Shown here: positions 1 to 6,253 of the stretch, piece after piece
How positions within the stretch are numbered: position 1 is the stretch's first letter
Layout: the number at the start of each line of letters is the position of its first letter
Source: Bog-756 sp049521915
GTDB taxonomy: Bacteria; Actinomycetota; Acidimicrobiia; Acidimicrobiales; RAAP-2
Direction: 5' to 3'
Length of the DNA stretch: 12,304 nt
Assembly (NCBI GenBank): GCA_049521915.1
Contig: JBEKOI010000100.1
Location: 1 to 12,304 of the forward strand
The notes under the pieces: model-generated
What the model saw: the letters and a program-made list of their open reading frames with translations, nothing else
Databases searched by the model: none
Told to the model about the DNA's origin: nothing
Made by a program: the position numbers and the translations under genes

Positions 1-725
1 CCGGGAGCCGACGCGCCGTATGCCACGTCGGTGAACCTGACCGACCCGAAATCGGCCAGGGGCAGCACCTGGCCGGTCAGGCTCGAGGTCGGAGCCTCCT
101 CGACCCACTCGGCGGAGGAGGCCTCCCCGTCGTAGGCGACCTGGCCCGATGCGCCCACGTCCTCGGTCTCATCGCTGATGCTGATCGTCCAGGTGCCGCT
201 GGAGTTGACGATGGAGGCACGCATCTCGTCGCCCGGAGAGACCGGACCGAGATCCTGGGGTGCGTACGGAAGGACCTCGGCCCAGGCGAAGTAGCTGGTC
301 CCCGCGCTGGACGTGTCCTGCGCCGTGCCCGTCTGGATCAGGGACCTGTCGGTCACACCGTCGATGCCGATCCAGGTGGCCGACGCCTCCTGCCCGGCCG
401 CGGGCCGGACGGTCGGAACCTTCCACTGGCCGGCCACGCTGGTGAACCTGGACCCGGCGGCGATGTACCCGGACCAGTTCGTGGAGCGCGACGTGACCCC
501 CGTTCCGACCGCGGGGAGGTCCTCCCCCGGCACCGTCCACAGCGGCGTCGAGTGTTGCCATCCGCCGGCGCGGGTGAGGGTCGACCCCCAGGTCGCCAAG
601 CCCGGGGTTGAGGCCGCGCCGGCCGCCCGCGCCACTGTCGACGGGCCCAATGCGGCCGCCACCGGGGTGGCCAGCATCGCCAACACGGCCAGGACCGTCG
701 CTGATCGTCGCCGTCCCTGGAACAT
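1..725 (-). CDS. Secreted glutamic peptidase, eqolisin (G1/A4) family; C-terminus cut by window edge
   Basis: This frame is open from the ATG at 725 to the window edge (241 codons). It begins MFQGRRRSATVLAVLAML, a typical Sec signal peptide: basic n-region, hydrophobic core at about 10-25 and AAA or ARA-A cleavage options near 25-36. The mature part follows the eqolisin pattern in order: NWSGYI (83-88), WKVP (101-104), TWIGIDG (117-123), LIQTG (129-133), FAWAEVLP (146-153), SPGD (163-166), GTWTISISDET (177-187), SAEWVEEAP (204-212) and PLADFGSV (222-229). Eqolisins use a Gln/Glu dyad; Gln131 fits the first and Glu206 is the likely second (Glu209/210 are less likely). Family members are extracellular, acid-active endopeptidases best known from fungi. 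GGAGG at 730-734, five bases upstream, supports the start. The gene lies downstream of the ABC exporter on the same strand; a functional link is only a guess. Family assignment is strong; the substrate is unknown. Confidence 0.88.
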   Translation of the reverse strand, partial: MFQGRRRSATVLAVLAMLATPVAAALGPSTVARAAGAASTPGLATWGSTLTRAGGWQHSTPLWTVPGEDLPAVGTGVTSRSTNWSGYIAAGSRFTSVAGQWKVPTVRPAAGQEASATWIGIDGVTDRSLIQTGTAQDTSSAGTSYFAWAEVLPYAPQDLGPVSPGDEMRASIVNSSGTWTISISDETEDVGASGQVAYDGEASSAEWVEEAPTSSLTGQVLPLADFGSVRFTDVAYGASAP

Positions 726-766
726 CTGGCCTCCGGTCGTGCCGCAACTCGGCCGGTGGCTACAGG

Positions 767-793
767 CCCCGGGACGGGCCGCAAGCCCCGGGG
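767..793 (-). terminator. Weak hairpin between the ABC exporter and the peptidase gene
   Basis: CCCCGGG (767-773) can pair with CCCGGGG (787-793) around a 13-base loop. It lies downstream of the exporter stop and upstream of the peptidase start. No T-tract follows on the minus strand, so this could be a weak terminator or simply GC-rich sequence. The rest of the 108-base gap shows nothing else recognisable apart from the peptidase ribosome site. Confidence 0.2.
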
Positions 794-833
794 GGGCGCA
801 GCTTAGATCTCCGCGGCCGGCCCGGTCGGGCGG

Positions 834-2666
834 TCACTCGACGAGGAACCCGCCCGACTGGTGCTGCCACAGCCTCCCGTACAGTCCGAACGGGTCGTCC
901 AGGAGCTCCCGGTGGGTTCCCTCCTCCACGATCCTCCCCTGGTCCAGAACCACGATGCGGTCCATGTGGGCGATGGTGGAGAGGCGGTGGGCGATGACGA
1001 TCGCCGTCGATTGCTCCATCAACCTCCACAGCGCCTCCTGCACGAGATGCTCCGACTCGGAGTCGAGCGCGGAGGTGGCCTCGTCCAGCACCAGGATGGG
1101 CGCGTGCTTGGCCATGGCCTGGGCGATGGCCACCCGCTGCCGCTGGCCTCCGGACAGCTTCAGGCCGCGCTCACCCACCACGGTGTCGTACCGGTCCGGA
1201 AGCGCGTACACGAACTCCTCCACGTGGGCGGCCTTTCCCACCGCATGCACGACCTCGTAGTCGACGATGGGCCTCGACCCTCCGGATCCGTCGATGTCGC
1301 CCTCGGTCCCCATGCCGTAGCAGATGTTCTCGGCGATGCTGCGGTGCAAGAGTTGGGGGTCCTGGGGCACGTAGGACACGTGGCTGCGCAGGGAGGCGAG
1401 GGTCACATCGGCGATGTCCTGGCCGTCGACCAGAATCCGCCCACTGTCGACGTCCATGAAACGGAGGAGGAGCTTCGACAGGGTGGACTTCCCGGAACCC
1501 GACGGCCCTACCAGCGCCACGTGCTCGCCGGACCCGACCGTGAGGGTCAGGTCGTCGAACAGGGCCCCGCCCGACCCGTAGCCGAAACCGATTCCGCGGA
1601 ACTCGACCTCCCCGCGGGACACCCGGAGGCATCGGGCCTCCGGTGCTTCCACGATCTCGGCCTCGACGCCGGCGATGGCGGTGAACTTCGCCGCCCGTCC
1701 GAGGGAGCGGGCGAAGGACCGCAGATGCTCGAACGACTGCTGCAGGCTCAACGCCACCTGGGCCGAGTAGTACAAGATGAGGTAGAGCACGGCCGTCGAC
1801 GCCCAGTGGTGGGTGGCCATGGTCGTGCCGGCCACCAGGGCCAGGAGCGTGCCCACCACAATCGATGTCTCCAACTGCAGCTGGGTCCGCATGAAGATGG
1901 ACCGGGCCCGGAGGTCGGCCGCCACCGACTGGCCCATGAGGTCCTCGACCCGGGCCTTCTCCTGAGGCTCGGCAGCCGCCGTCCGGACCGCCATCAGATT
2001 GGTCACGGTGTCCGCCACCACCCCGGTCGCCCTGGAATGGTGGTCCTCGAACTCCTGGGACGCGGCGCGCACCAACCGCAGTCGCCGCACGATGACGAAG
2101 ACGAACAGGGCCACCATGACCAGGAGGGCGAGGGCTGCGGGCCAGGCGAAGACGGCCAGCACCACGATGGCGGACAGGACGACGACGACGACGGGGAGCA
2201 GCCCCCACGAGGCGACGTCGACCATCTCGACGAACGCCCACGAGAAGTTGCCCAACGACGAGATGACCTCCCCGGCCGGGTGGTCCATGTGCCAGCGGTA
2301 ACTGAGCTTCAACAGCCGCGCGTAGCCGTTGTTGACACCGGTGGCGAAGGAGCGGACGCACGCACCCCACTCCATCCAGCCGGCGACCCGCCACAGTCCC
2401 ATGGCGACGAGACCGGCGGCCGCGTAGGCCAGCAGCAACGGGCCGAAGGTGTGCCACTCGCCGACGACCGTTCGGGTCGGGAGGGAGGCCACGCGGCTCA
2501 GGACGGAGGCGAAGACGAGGGGGCAGACGACGTCGGCCACCACGACGGCAAGCACCATCACGATCCAGGATGTGACGAGCTGTCGCTTCTGGCCCTCGAC
2601 CTGGTCCCAGCAGAAGGCGAGGGTGTCGGCCGCTGATGCAGATGGGAATTGTGAGCGTTCAGCCAC
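834..2666 (-). CDS. ABC transporter, type I exporter half-transporter (fused TMD-NBD)
   Basis: This 610-residue protein has the layout of an MsbA/MdlB-type exporter that dimerises in the inner membrane and uses ATP to expel a substrate. Hydrophobic segments lie at about 34-57, 74-97, 152-173, 176-195, 268-284 and 290-306, consistent with six helices. The nucleotide-binding domain (about 350-600) has every key motif: Walker A GPSGSGKST (387-395), Q-loop VPQDPQ (433-438), X-loop VVGERG (496-501), signature LSGGQ (504-508), Walker B ILVLDE with catalytic Glu529, D-loop SALD and the H-loop His560. A Gly/Ser-rich insertion (about 453-466) lies between the Q-loop and the signature. The start is GTG at 2666 with AAGGAAA at 2673-2679 upstream. 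No partner half-transporter is adjacent, so it is probably a homodimer. The substrate cannot be told from sequence. Confidence 0.93.
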   Translation of the reverse strand: MAERSQFPSASAADTLAFCWDQVEGQKRQLVTSWIVMVLAVVVADVVCPLVFASVLSRVASLPTRTVVGEWHTFGPLLLAYAAAGLVAMGLWRVAGWMEWGACVRSFATGVNNGYARLLKLSYRWHMDHPAGEVISSLGNFSWAFVEMVDVASWGLLPVVVVVLSAIVVLAVFAWPAALALLVMVALFVFVIVRRLRLVRAASQEFEDHHSRATGVVADTVTNLMAVRTAAAEPQEKARVEDLMGQSVAADLRARSIFMRTQLQLETSIVVGTLLALVAGTTMATHHWASTAVLYLILYYSAQVALSLQQSFEHLRSFARSLGRAAKFTAIAGVEAEIVEAPEARCLRVSRGEVEFRGIGFGYGSGGALFDDLTLTVGSGEHVALVGPSGSGKSTLSKLLLRFMDVDSGRILVDGQDIADVTLASLRSHVSYVPQDPQLLHRSIAENICYGMGTEGDIDGSGGSRPIVDYEVVHAVGKAAHVEEFVYALPDRYDTVVGERGLKLSGGQRQRVAIAQAMAKHAPILVLDEATSALDSESEHLVQEALWRLMEQSTAIVIAHRLSTIAHMDRIVVLDQGRIVEEGTHRELLDDPFGLYGRLWQHQSGGFLVE

Positions 2667-2862
2667 GGGAGGTTTCCTTGTGGAACGGGGTACCCGGGGT
2701 GCCGGGTGGGACGGGGTCCCACCGGCATCACGGCCGGGATCGGCGAGAATGGTGCCTCTGCGGTGCGGGCATCGTCGATGCCGGCAGTCAGGTGACGGGT
2801 CGGGACCCGGCGCCGGTCGAGCTAGTCGAGCTGGCCGGATCCCCCGTGCGGGAGCTCGAGGG

Positions 2863-2961
2863 TCACGGCTGGACCGTCCCGGACGCTGGGTCGAGCGGCG
2901 GGACGATGCTGGTGGCCATGCTCACACCGGTTCGACCTGATGCTGTCTCAGGTGATGCCAT
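2863..2961 (-). CDS. Possible 32-codon small ORF with strong ribosome site
   Basis: ATG at 2961 opens a 32-codon frame ending in TGA at 2863, encoding a Ser/Thr/Ala/Pro-rich peptide beginning MASPETASGRTG. It has one of the best Shine-Dalgarno matches in the window, AGGAGG at 2966-2971 with a four-base gap. The first eleven codons mostly end in A or T, unlike the neighbouring genes; the remainder end mostly in G or C. It lies about 200 bases upstream of the exporter on the same strand, and a 6-bp inverted repeat overlaps its first codons. It could be a leader peptide, a small secreted-peptide precursor or chance. No homolog is recognised. There is no transmembrane helix, no Cys and no obvious cleavage motif. 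Confidence 0.25.
   Translation of the reverse strand: MASPETASGRTGVSMATSIVPPLDPASGTVQP
2935..2953. repeat. Inverted repeat ACCTGA-N7-TCAGGT
   Basis: The arms ACCTGA (2935-2940) and TCAGGT (2948-2953) are a perfect 6-bp inverted repeat with a seven-base spacer. It overlaps the start of the possible small ORF upstream of the ABC exporter. The size fits a repressor half-site pair or a small RNA hairpin near a ribosome site. A 6-bp pair can occur by chance, so confidence is low. Confidence 0.3.
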
Positions 2962-3042
2962 CGTCCCTCCTCATCTTCCGTTCGACCGGTCCGTGCCCGG
3001 TCGTCCCTGTCAGTTCCCGACGTCAACCCGGTGGTCACACCG

Positions 3043-3068
3043 CCTCGGCCGCCCGTAGGCGGCGGAGG
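3043..3068 (-). terminator. Strong GC hairpin downstream of the phosphofructokinase gene
   Basis: CCTC-g-GCCGCC (3043-3053) pairs with GGCGGC-g-GAGG (3058-3068) around a CGTA tetraloop: a 6-bp stem, one G/G mismatch and a further 4 bp. It lies about 93 bases past the pfk stop and far upstream of the exporter, where a transcript end would be expected. There is no U-tract, which is common for predicted terminators in high-GC actinobacteria. It could also be a structured leader element. Confidence 0.4.
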
Positions 3069-3160
3069 GACAGATCGTAACCCACGCGGAGGGCGGCCGC
3101 GACCCCGATGGATCCCTCCACCACCCTTGGTCGGCGGTGCGATCCGGGGGGTGCGATCGG

Positions 3161-4186
3161 TCATCCGAAGAAGACCTCGGCCTCGGCGTAGAGCTCGGGG
3201 GACACCAACTTGAGCTTGGCCGTCGCCTCGGACAGTGGGACGAGGTCGATGTCGGTCCCGTGCAACGCCACCATCTGGCCGAAGTGGCCATCGTGCAGGG
3301 CGTCGACGGCGTGGAGCCCGAACCTGGTGGCCAGGACCCGGTCGAACGCGGTCGGGCTGCCGCCGCGCTGCACGTGGCCGAGCACCGTGGCGCGGGCCTC
3401 TTTTCCGGTCCGCTGGGCGATCTCGGACTCCAACAGGGTTCCGATGCCGGTGAGACGGACATGGCCGAAGGCGTCCACCTGGCCGCCGCGGTCCGGCAAC
3501 GTACCCTCGACCGGGAGCGCGCCCTCGGCCACCACCACGATGGGGGCATAGTGGCTGGCGAACCTGTGCTCGATGAACGCACACACGGCGTCGATGTCGA
3601 AGGGTCGCTCGGGGATCAGGATCACGTTGGCTCCGCCGGCGACGCCGGAGTGCCAGGCGATCCAGCCCGCATGGCGGCCCATCACCTCGACAATGAGCAC
3701 GCGGTGATGGCTCTCCGCCGTCGTGTGGAGGCGGTCGATGGCCTCGGTGGCGATCGTCACCGCGGTGTCGAACCCGAAGGTGTAGTCGGTGGCCCCGAGG
3801 TCGTTGTCGATGGTCTTGGGTACGCCGACGACCGGCAGGCCCTTGGCTGCGAGCTTGGTCGCCACCCCGAGCGTGTCCTCGCCACCGATGACGACGAGGC
3901 CGTCGACCCCTGATCCGGCCATCATGTCGAGGACCCGGCTCTCCCCGTCGTCGCTGCTGTACGGATTGGTCCGGCTGGACCCGAGGATGGTGCCACCCAG
4001 GGGCAGGATGCCGCGGACGGCGGCCACGTCCAATGCCATGACATCGCCGTCGAGGGGTCCGCGCCAGCCGTCACGGAAGCCGACGAACTCGTCGCCGTAG
4101 ACCTCGATCCCCTTGCGCACGACCGCCCGGATGACCGCGTTGAGGCCCGGGCAGTCACCGCCCCCCGTCAATACGCCGATCCGCAT
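3161..4186 (-). CDS. pfkA: 6-phosphofructokinase, predicted pyrophosphate-dependent
   Basis: This enzyme phosphorylates fructose 6-phosphate to fructose 1,6-bisphosphate in glycolysis. The 341-residue length is normal for the bacterial family. Visible motifs are the phosphoryl-donor loop GVLTGGGDCPGLN (4-16), LGSSRTNP (68-75), GGEDTL (101-106), PKTIDND (123-129, with the catalytic Asp127), VEVMGRHAGWIA (166-177) and the substrate loop GHVQRGG near 265. Asp at position 104 and Lys at 124 match the residues described for PPi-dependent enzymes such as that of Amycolatopsis methanolica; ATP enzymes normally have Gly104. If so, the reaction is reversible and saves ATP. The ATG at 4186 has no ribosome site, but TACGCT sits seven bases upstream, fitting leaderless translation. 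It lies 50 bases downstream of the AhpD-like gene on the same strand. The family is certain; donor specificity is inferred from two residues. Confidence 0.95.
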   Translation of the reverse strand: MRIGVLTGGGDCPGLNAVIRAVVRKGIEVYGDEFVGFRDGWRGPLDGDVMALDVAAVRGILPLGGTILGSSRTNPYSSDDGESRVLDMMAGSGVDGLVVIGGEDTLGVATKLAAKGLPVVGVPKTIDNDLGATDYTFGFDTAVTIATEAIDRLHTTAESHHRVLIVEVMGRHAGWIAWHSGVAGGANVILIPERPFDIDAVCAFIEHRFASHYAPIVVVAEGALPVEGTLPDRGGQVDAFGHVRLTGIGTLLESEIAQRTGKEARATVLGHVQRGGSPTAFDRVLATRFGLHAVDALHDGHFGQMVALHGTDIDLVPLSEATAKLKLVSPELYAEAEVFFG

Positions 4187-4193
4187 GACCGAG

Positions 4194-4199
4194 AGCGTA
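4194..4199 (-). promoter_or_regulatory. Putative -10 element for a leaderless pfk transcript
   Basis: TACGCT on the minus strand matches TANNNT and ends seven bases before the A of the pfk ATG. Initiation at or next to the start codon would give a leaderless mRNA, consistent with the absence of a Shine-Dalgarno site. No convincing -35 box is visible. The inference rests on spacing alone. Confidence 0.4.
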
Positions 4200-4236
4200 C
4201 TCAGGGCCGGCGGAGGGCCGCCCCGATGGGGACGGA

Positions 4237-5178
4237 TCAGCCCAAGGTCAGCCCGTAGACCAGCCCGCCGTCGGCGTCGACGTCGTAGATCTCGATCCCC
4301 TCGTCCACGTGGGCGGCGTCAGCTCCGAGAGCCACGGCGATCTTGTTGAGGGCGTTGCGGGTCACGTCGAGCACCAGCTCCACCCGCTGTTCCTCCGAGG
4401 CCAGTTCCACGAGCCGGACCGCGCTCGACTCGAGCTGGCCGGGAGTCCAGATCATGGCATCCGTGAACGCCAGGGCCGCCTTCTGGAGGGGCGAGAGATC
4501 GCTGCGCTCGTACTCGTCGGCCCCGGCGAACGTCTCCTCGTCGGCTCCGGCCAGCAGCGCGGGCCGGCTCCGCAGCGACTGGCACAGCCGGCACTGGTGC
4601 TGACGGGCACCGCGGAGGCGCACCAGTTCGGATGTGATCGGGTCCAGGGCATCGAGCTGGGGCACGGCCCGGATGAACGCGCCCAGTGCATCCCAGATGG
4701 GCACCTCGTCCGGCGCCGGGCTCGTCCCCGGGGGTCCGATCCCGTGCGCGCCTCCGATCAGAGCGCCGAGCGCCGCCCGGGCACGGGGGACGAAGTCCAT
4801 CACGAAGACAACGGCGGCCACGCCGGCCACCTGCTCTCCGAGCTGCTCGAACAGCCCGCTCCGCTGCTCGTCGGTGACCGCCGAGACATCGAGGCTGAAT
4901 TGGACGGCGAAGTCGAGGATGGTGCGATCCGGTCCCGTCAGCCGGTCGGTCGGGTGCGGCCCGTCGGCGTCCCCGCCATCCCGCCGTCGCCCGCGGAACC
5001 GCTCGGGCGGGGTCAGGGGCGGCACGCCGAGCTGAGCGGCACAGGCCACGCTGATGAGCTCGACCAGCTCGATCCGTCCCCATCGCTCCCCCTCGCTCCA
5101 GGCGGCGGCCTCCACCTGATCGAGTGCATCGGCGGCGATGGGAGCGTGGCGTCGGAGTACCTCGTCGACCTCGGCCAT
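4237..5178 (-). CDS. AhpD/carboxymuconolactone-decarboxylase-like protein, tandem domains
   Basis: From ATG 5178 the protein is 313 residues, about twice a single CMD/AhpD domain. The C-terminal half carries a core ELVRLRGARQHQCRLC (184-199), giving Glu184 and the redox pair Cys196-x-x-Cys199 in the AhpD spacing E-x11-C-x2-C. The position three residues beyond Cys199+1, normally His, is Arg203. After it comes the usual helix LQKAALAFTDAM (231-242). The N-terminal half (about 26-147) looks like a degenerate copy, with RTILDFAVQF and a helix pattern echoing the C-terminal half but no CxxC. Such proteins act as thiol peroxidases or decarboxylases; the exact role here is unknown. A longer frame starts at 5349, but it would run through the tandem repeat and into the divergent gene, and the conserved part begins at MAEVDEVL. 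TAAGGT lies eight bases upstream, and no well-spaced ribosome site is seen. Confidence 0.82.
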   Translation of the reverse strand: MAEVDEVLRRHAPIAADALDQVEAAAWSEGERWGRIELVELISVACAAQLGVPPLTPPERFRGRRRDGGDADGPHPTDRLTGPDRTILDFAVQFSLDVSAVTDEQRSGLFEQLGEQVAGVAAVVFVMDFVPRARAALGALIGGAHGIGPPGTSPAPDEVPIWDALGAFIRAVPQLDALDPITSELVRLRGARQHQCRLCQSLRSRPALLAGADEETFAGADEYERSDLSPLQKAALAFTDAMIWTPGQLESSAVRLVELASEEQRVELVLDVTRNALNKIAVALGADAAHVDEGIEIYDVDADGGLVYGLTLG

Positions 5179-5186
5179 ATCCTTCG

Positions 5187-5192
5187 ACCTTA
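5187..5192 (-). promoter_or_regulatory. Putative -10 element for the AhpD-like gene
   Basis: TAAGGT on the minus strand is a TANNNT match ending eight bases before the ATG at 5178. The AAGGAT immediately before the ATG is too close to act as a ribosome site, so a near-leaderless transcript is plausible. No -35 box is recognised; the corresponding upstream DNA is the 28-bp repeat. Confidence 0.35.
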
Positions 5193-5195
5193 CCT

Positions 5196-5251
5196 GCGCA
5201 TCGGGTCGTCGGCCCTGTTGCCGGCGCATCGGGTCGTCGGGCCTGTTGCCG
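5196..5251. repeat. 28-bp tandem duplication in the divergent promoter region
   Basis: Positions 5196-5223 and 5224-5251 are two head-to-tail copies of a 28-bp unit beginning GCGCATCGGGTCGTCGG, differing at a single base (C versus G, 17 bases into the unit). The repeat fills nearly half of the 127-base region between the divergent AhpD-like and luciferase-like genes. It starts only four bases upstream of the putative -10 of the AhpD-like gene. It may duplicate a regulator site or be a recent slippage duplication. Confidence 0.9.
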
Positions 5252-5305
5252 GCGACCCCGGACCCCGTCGAGCACCGGCCGGGGAAGTTGATGCAGGATG
5301 AGGTC

Positions 5306-6253
5306 ATGGCCCATGAGCACAAATTCCGATTTGCCGCGCAGCTGGGCAAGGCGCCGGACGGGACGGCCCGCTCGTGGGCCGAGCAGGCCCGCCGCGCCGA
5401 GGACCTCGGCTACTCCACCCTCTTCATGCCCGACCACTTCGGCGACCAGTTGGCCCCGGTACCGGCGCTGGCCGCCGCGGCCGCGGCCACCGCCACGCTG
5501 CGCATCGGGTCCCTGGTCTTCGGAAACGACTACCGGCATCCGGTCAGCCTGGCCAAGGAGGCGGCCACGCTCGACGTGCTCAGCGACGGCCGGTTCGAGA
5601 TGAGCCTCGGTGCCGGCTGGATGCGCAGCGACTACGAGGAGTCCGGCATCACCTACGACGAGCCGAGGATCAGGGTGGAGCGATTCGAGGAGGCGGTGGC
5701 GGTGATCCAGGGGCTGCTGCGGACCGACGGAGCCTTCTCCTTCGCGGGCCGGTACTACCAGGTCCACGAACACGGCCTCCTGCCGCGCCCGGTCCAACGA
5801 CCAGGGCCCCCGCTCATCATCGGCGGTGGGGGCAGACGGGTCCTCTCGTTCGCGGCGCGCCACGCGGACATCGTCAGCATCAACGTCAACCTTCGGGAAG
5901 GCACCGGCGGGCCGGAGACGGCCCCGAACGCCTCGCCGGACCGGACACGCGAGAAAGTGGCATGGGTGAAGGAGGCCGCGGGCGATCGGTTCGACGACCT
6001 CGAGCTCAATGCGCTCATCGGGTTCACCATGATCACCGAGGACGCCTCCGGCATCGCCGACGCCATGGCCCCTCATTTCGGCATCGACGCCGCCGAGGCC
6101 CTCCACATCCCGTTGGCCCTGCTCGGCACGCTCGACGAGATGGCCGAGGAGTTGCAGTGGCGTCGGGAGGAGTACGGCATCTCCTACTGGTCGATCGAGA
6201 GTGACAGCTGGGAGGCGCTCGGGCCGGTGGTCTCGAAGCTCTCCGGGACATGA
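5306..6253 (+). CDS. Luciferase-like oxidoreductase, probably F420-dependent
   Basis: This 315-residue protein has the TIM-barrel pattern of bacterial luciferase-like monooxygenases and F420-dependent oxidoreductases, which transfer hydride from reduced F420 (or FMNH2) to organic substrates. Visible landmarks are WAEQARRAEDLGYSTLFMPDHF (24-45), LRIGSLVFGNDYRHPVSLAKEAATLDVLSDGR (65-96), LGAGW (101-105), RVERFEEAVAVIQGL (123-137), the PPLIIGGGG phosphate-binding strand (168-176) and FAARHADIVSIN (182-193). Overall it most resembles the MSMEG_2516-type subfamily, recalled rather than searched. The chosen ATG has AGGATGAGG just upstream; an alternative ATG five codons earlier (5291) is weaker. 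The stop overlaps the next ATG by four bases, so it heads a coupled three-gene unit. Cofactor preference is inferred; the substrate is unknown. Confidence 0.88.
   Translation: MAHEHKFRFAAQLGKAPDGTARSWAEQARRAEDLGYSTLFMPDHFGDQLAPVPALAAAAAATATLRIGSLVFGNDYRHPVSLAKEAATLDVLSDGRFEMSLGAGWMRSDYEESGITYDEPRIRVERFEEAVAVIQGLLRTDGAFSFAGRYYQVHEHGLLPRPVQRPGPPLIIGGGGRRVLSFAARHADIVSINVNLREGTGGPETAPNASPDRTREKVAWVKEAAGDRFDDLELNALIGFTMITEDASGIADAMAPHFGIDAAEALHIPLALLGTLDEMAEELQWRREEYGISYWSIESDSWEALGPVVSKLSGT

Larger units (their letters stand above)
2667..3160. other. 494-base stretch without a convincing gene
   Basis: This stretch separates the phosphofructokinase stop from the exporter start, both on the minus strand. 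It holds a strong hairpin (3043-3068), a 9-bp direct repeat GGTGCGATC at 3136-3144 and 3150-3158 just past the pfk stop, a 6-bp inverted repeat (2935-2953) and a possible 32-codon minus-strand ORF (2863-2961). Frames here are open on both strands, as expected at this GC content, but none resembles a known protein. No tRNA fold or riboswitch could be recognised. A long 5' leader or a regulatory RNA for the exporter remains possible. Confidence 0.6.

Noticed and set aside
861..2636. 591-codon plus-strand open frame antisense to the ABC exporter
   Set aside because: Its translation is low-complexity (His, Gly, Asp and Gln rich) with no recognisable domain, while the opposite strand encodes a complete exporter with all motifs. 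It is a GC-driven shadow frame.
2925..2940. GGTTCGA as a possible tRNA T-loop
   Set aside because: The flanking sequence does not form a T-stem, and no acceptor or anticodon arm can be drawn at the required distances.
2636..3058. 140-codon plus-strand frame in the 494-base gap
   Set aside because: The part at about 2755-2925 has gene-like third-position GC, but there is no credible start or ribosome site near it. It overlaps the exporter start region, and no family is recognised. It cannot be supported over chance.
5138..5305. Upstream extension of the luciferase-like frame to 5138
   Set aside because: It would overlap the start of the divergent AhpD-like gene and translate through the 28-bp repeat; the family N-terminus and a good ribosome site point to 5306.
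4319..6106. 595-codon minus-strand frame spanning the AhpD-like gene and the antisense of the luciferase-like gene
   Set aside because: It crosses the divergent promoter region and its translation is Arg/Gly/Pro-rich with no domain; both overlapped genes have clear family motifs in other frames.
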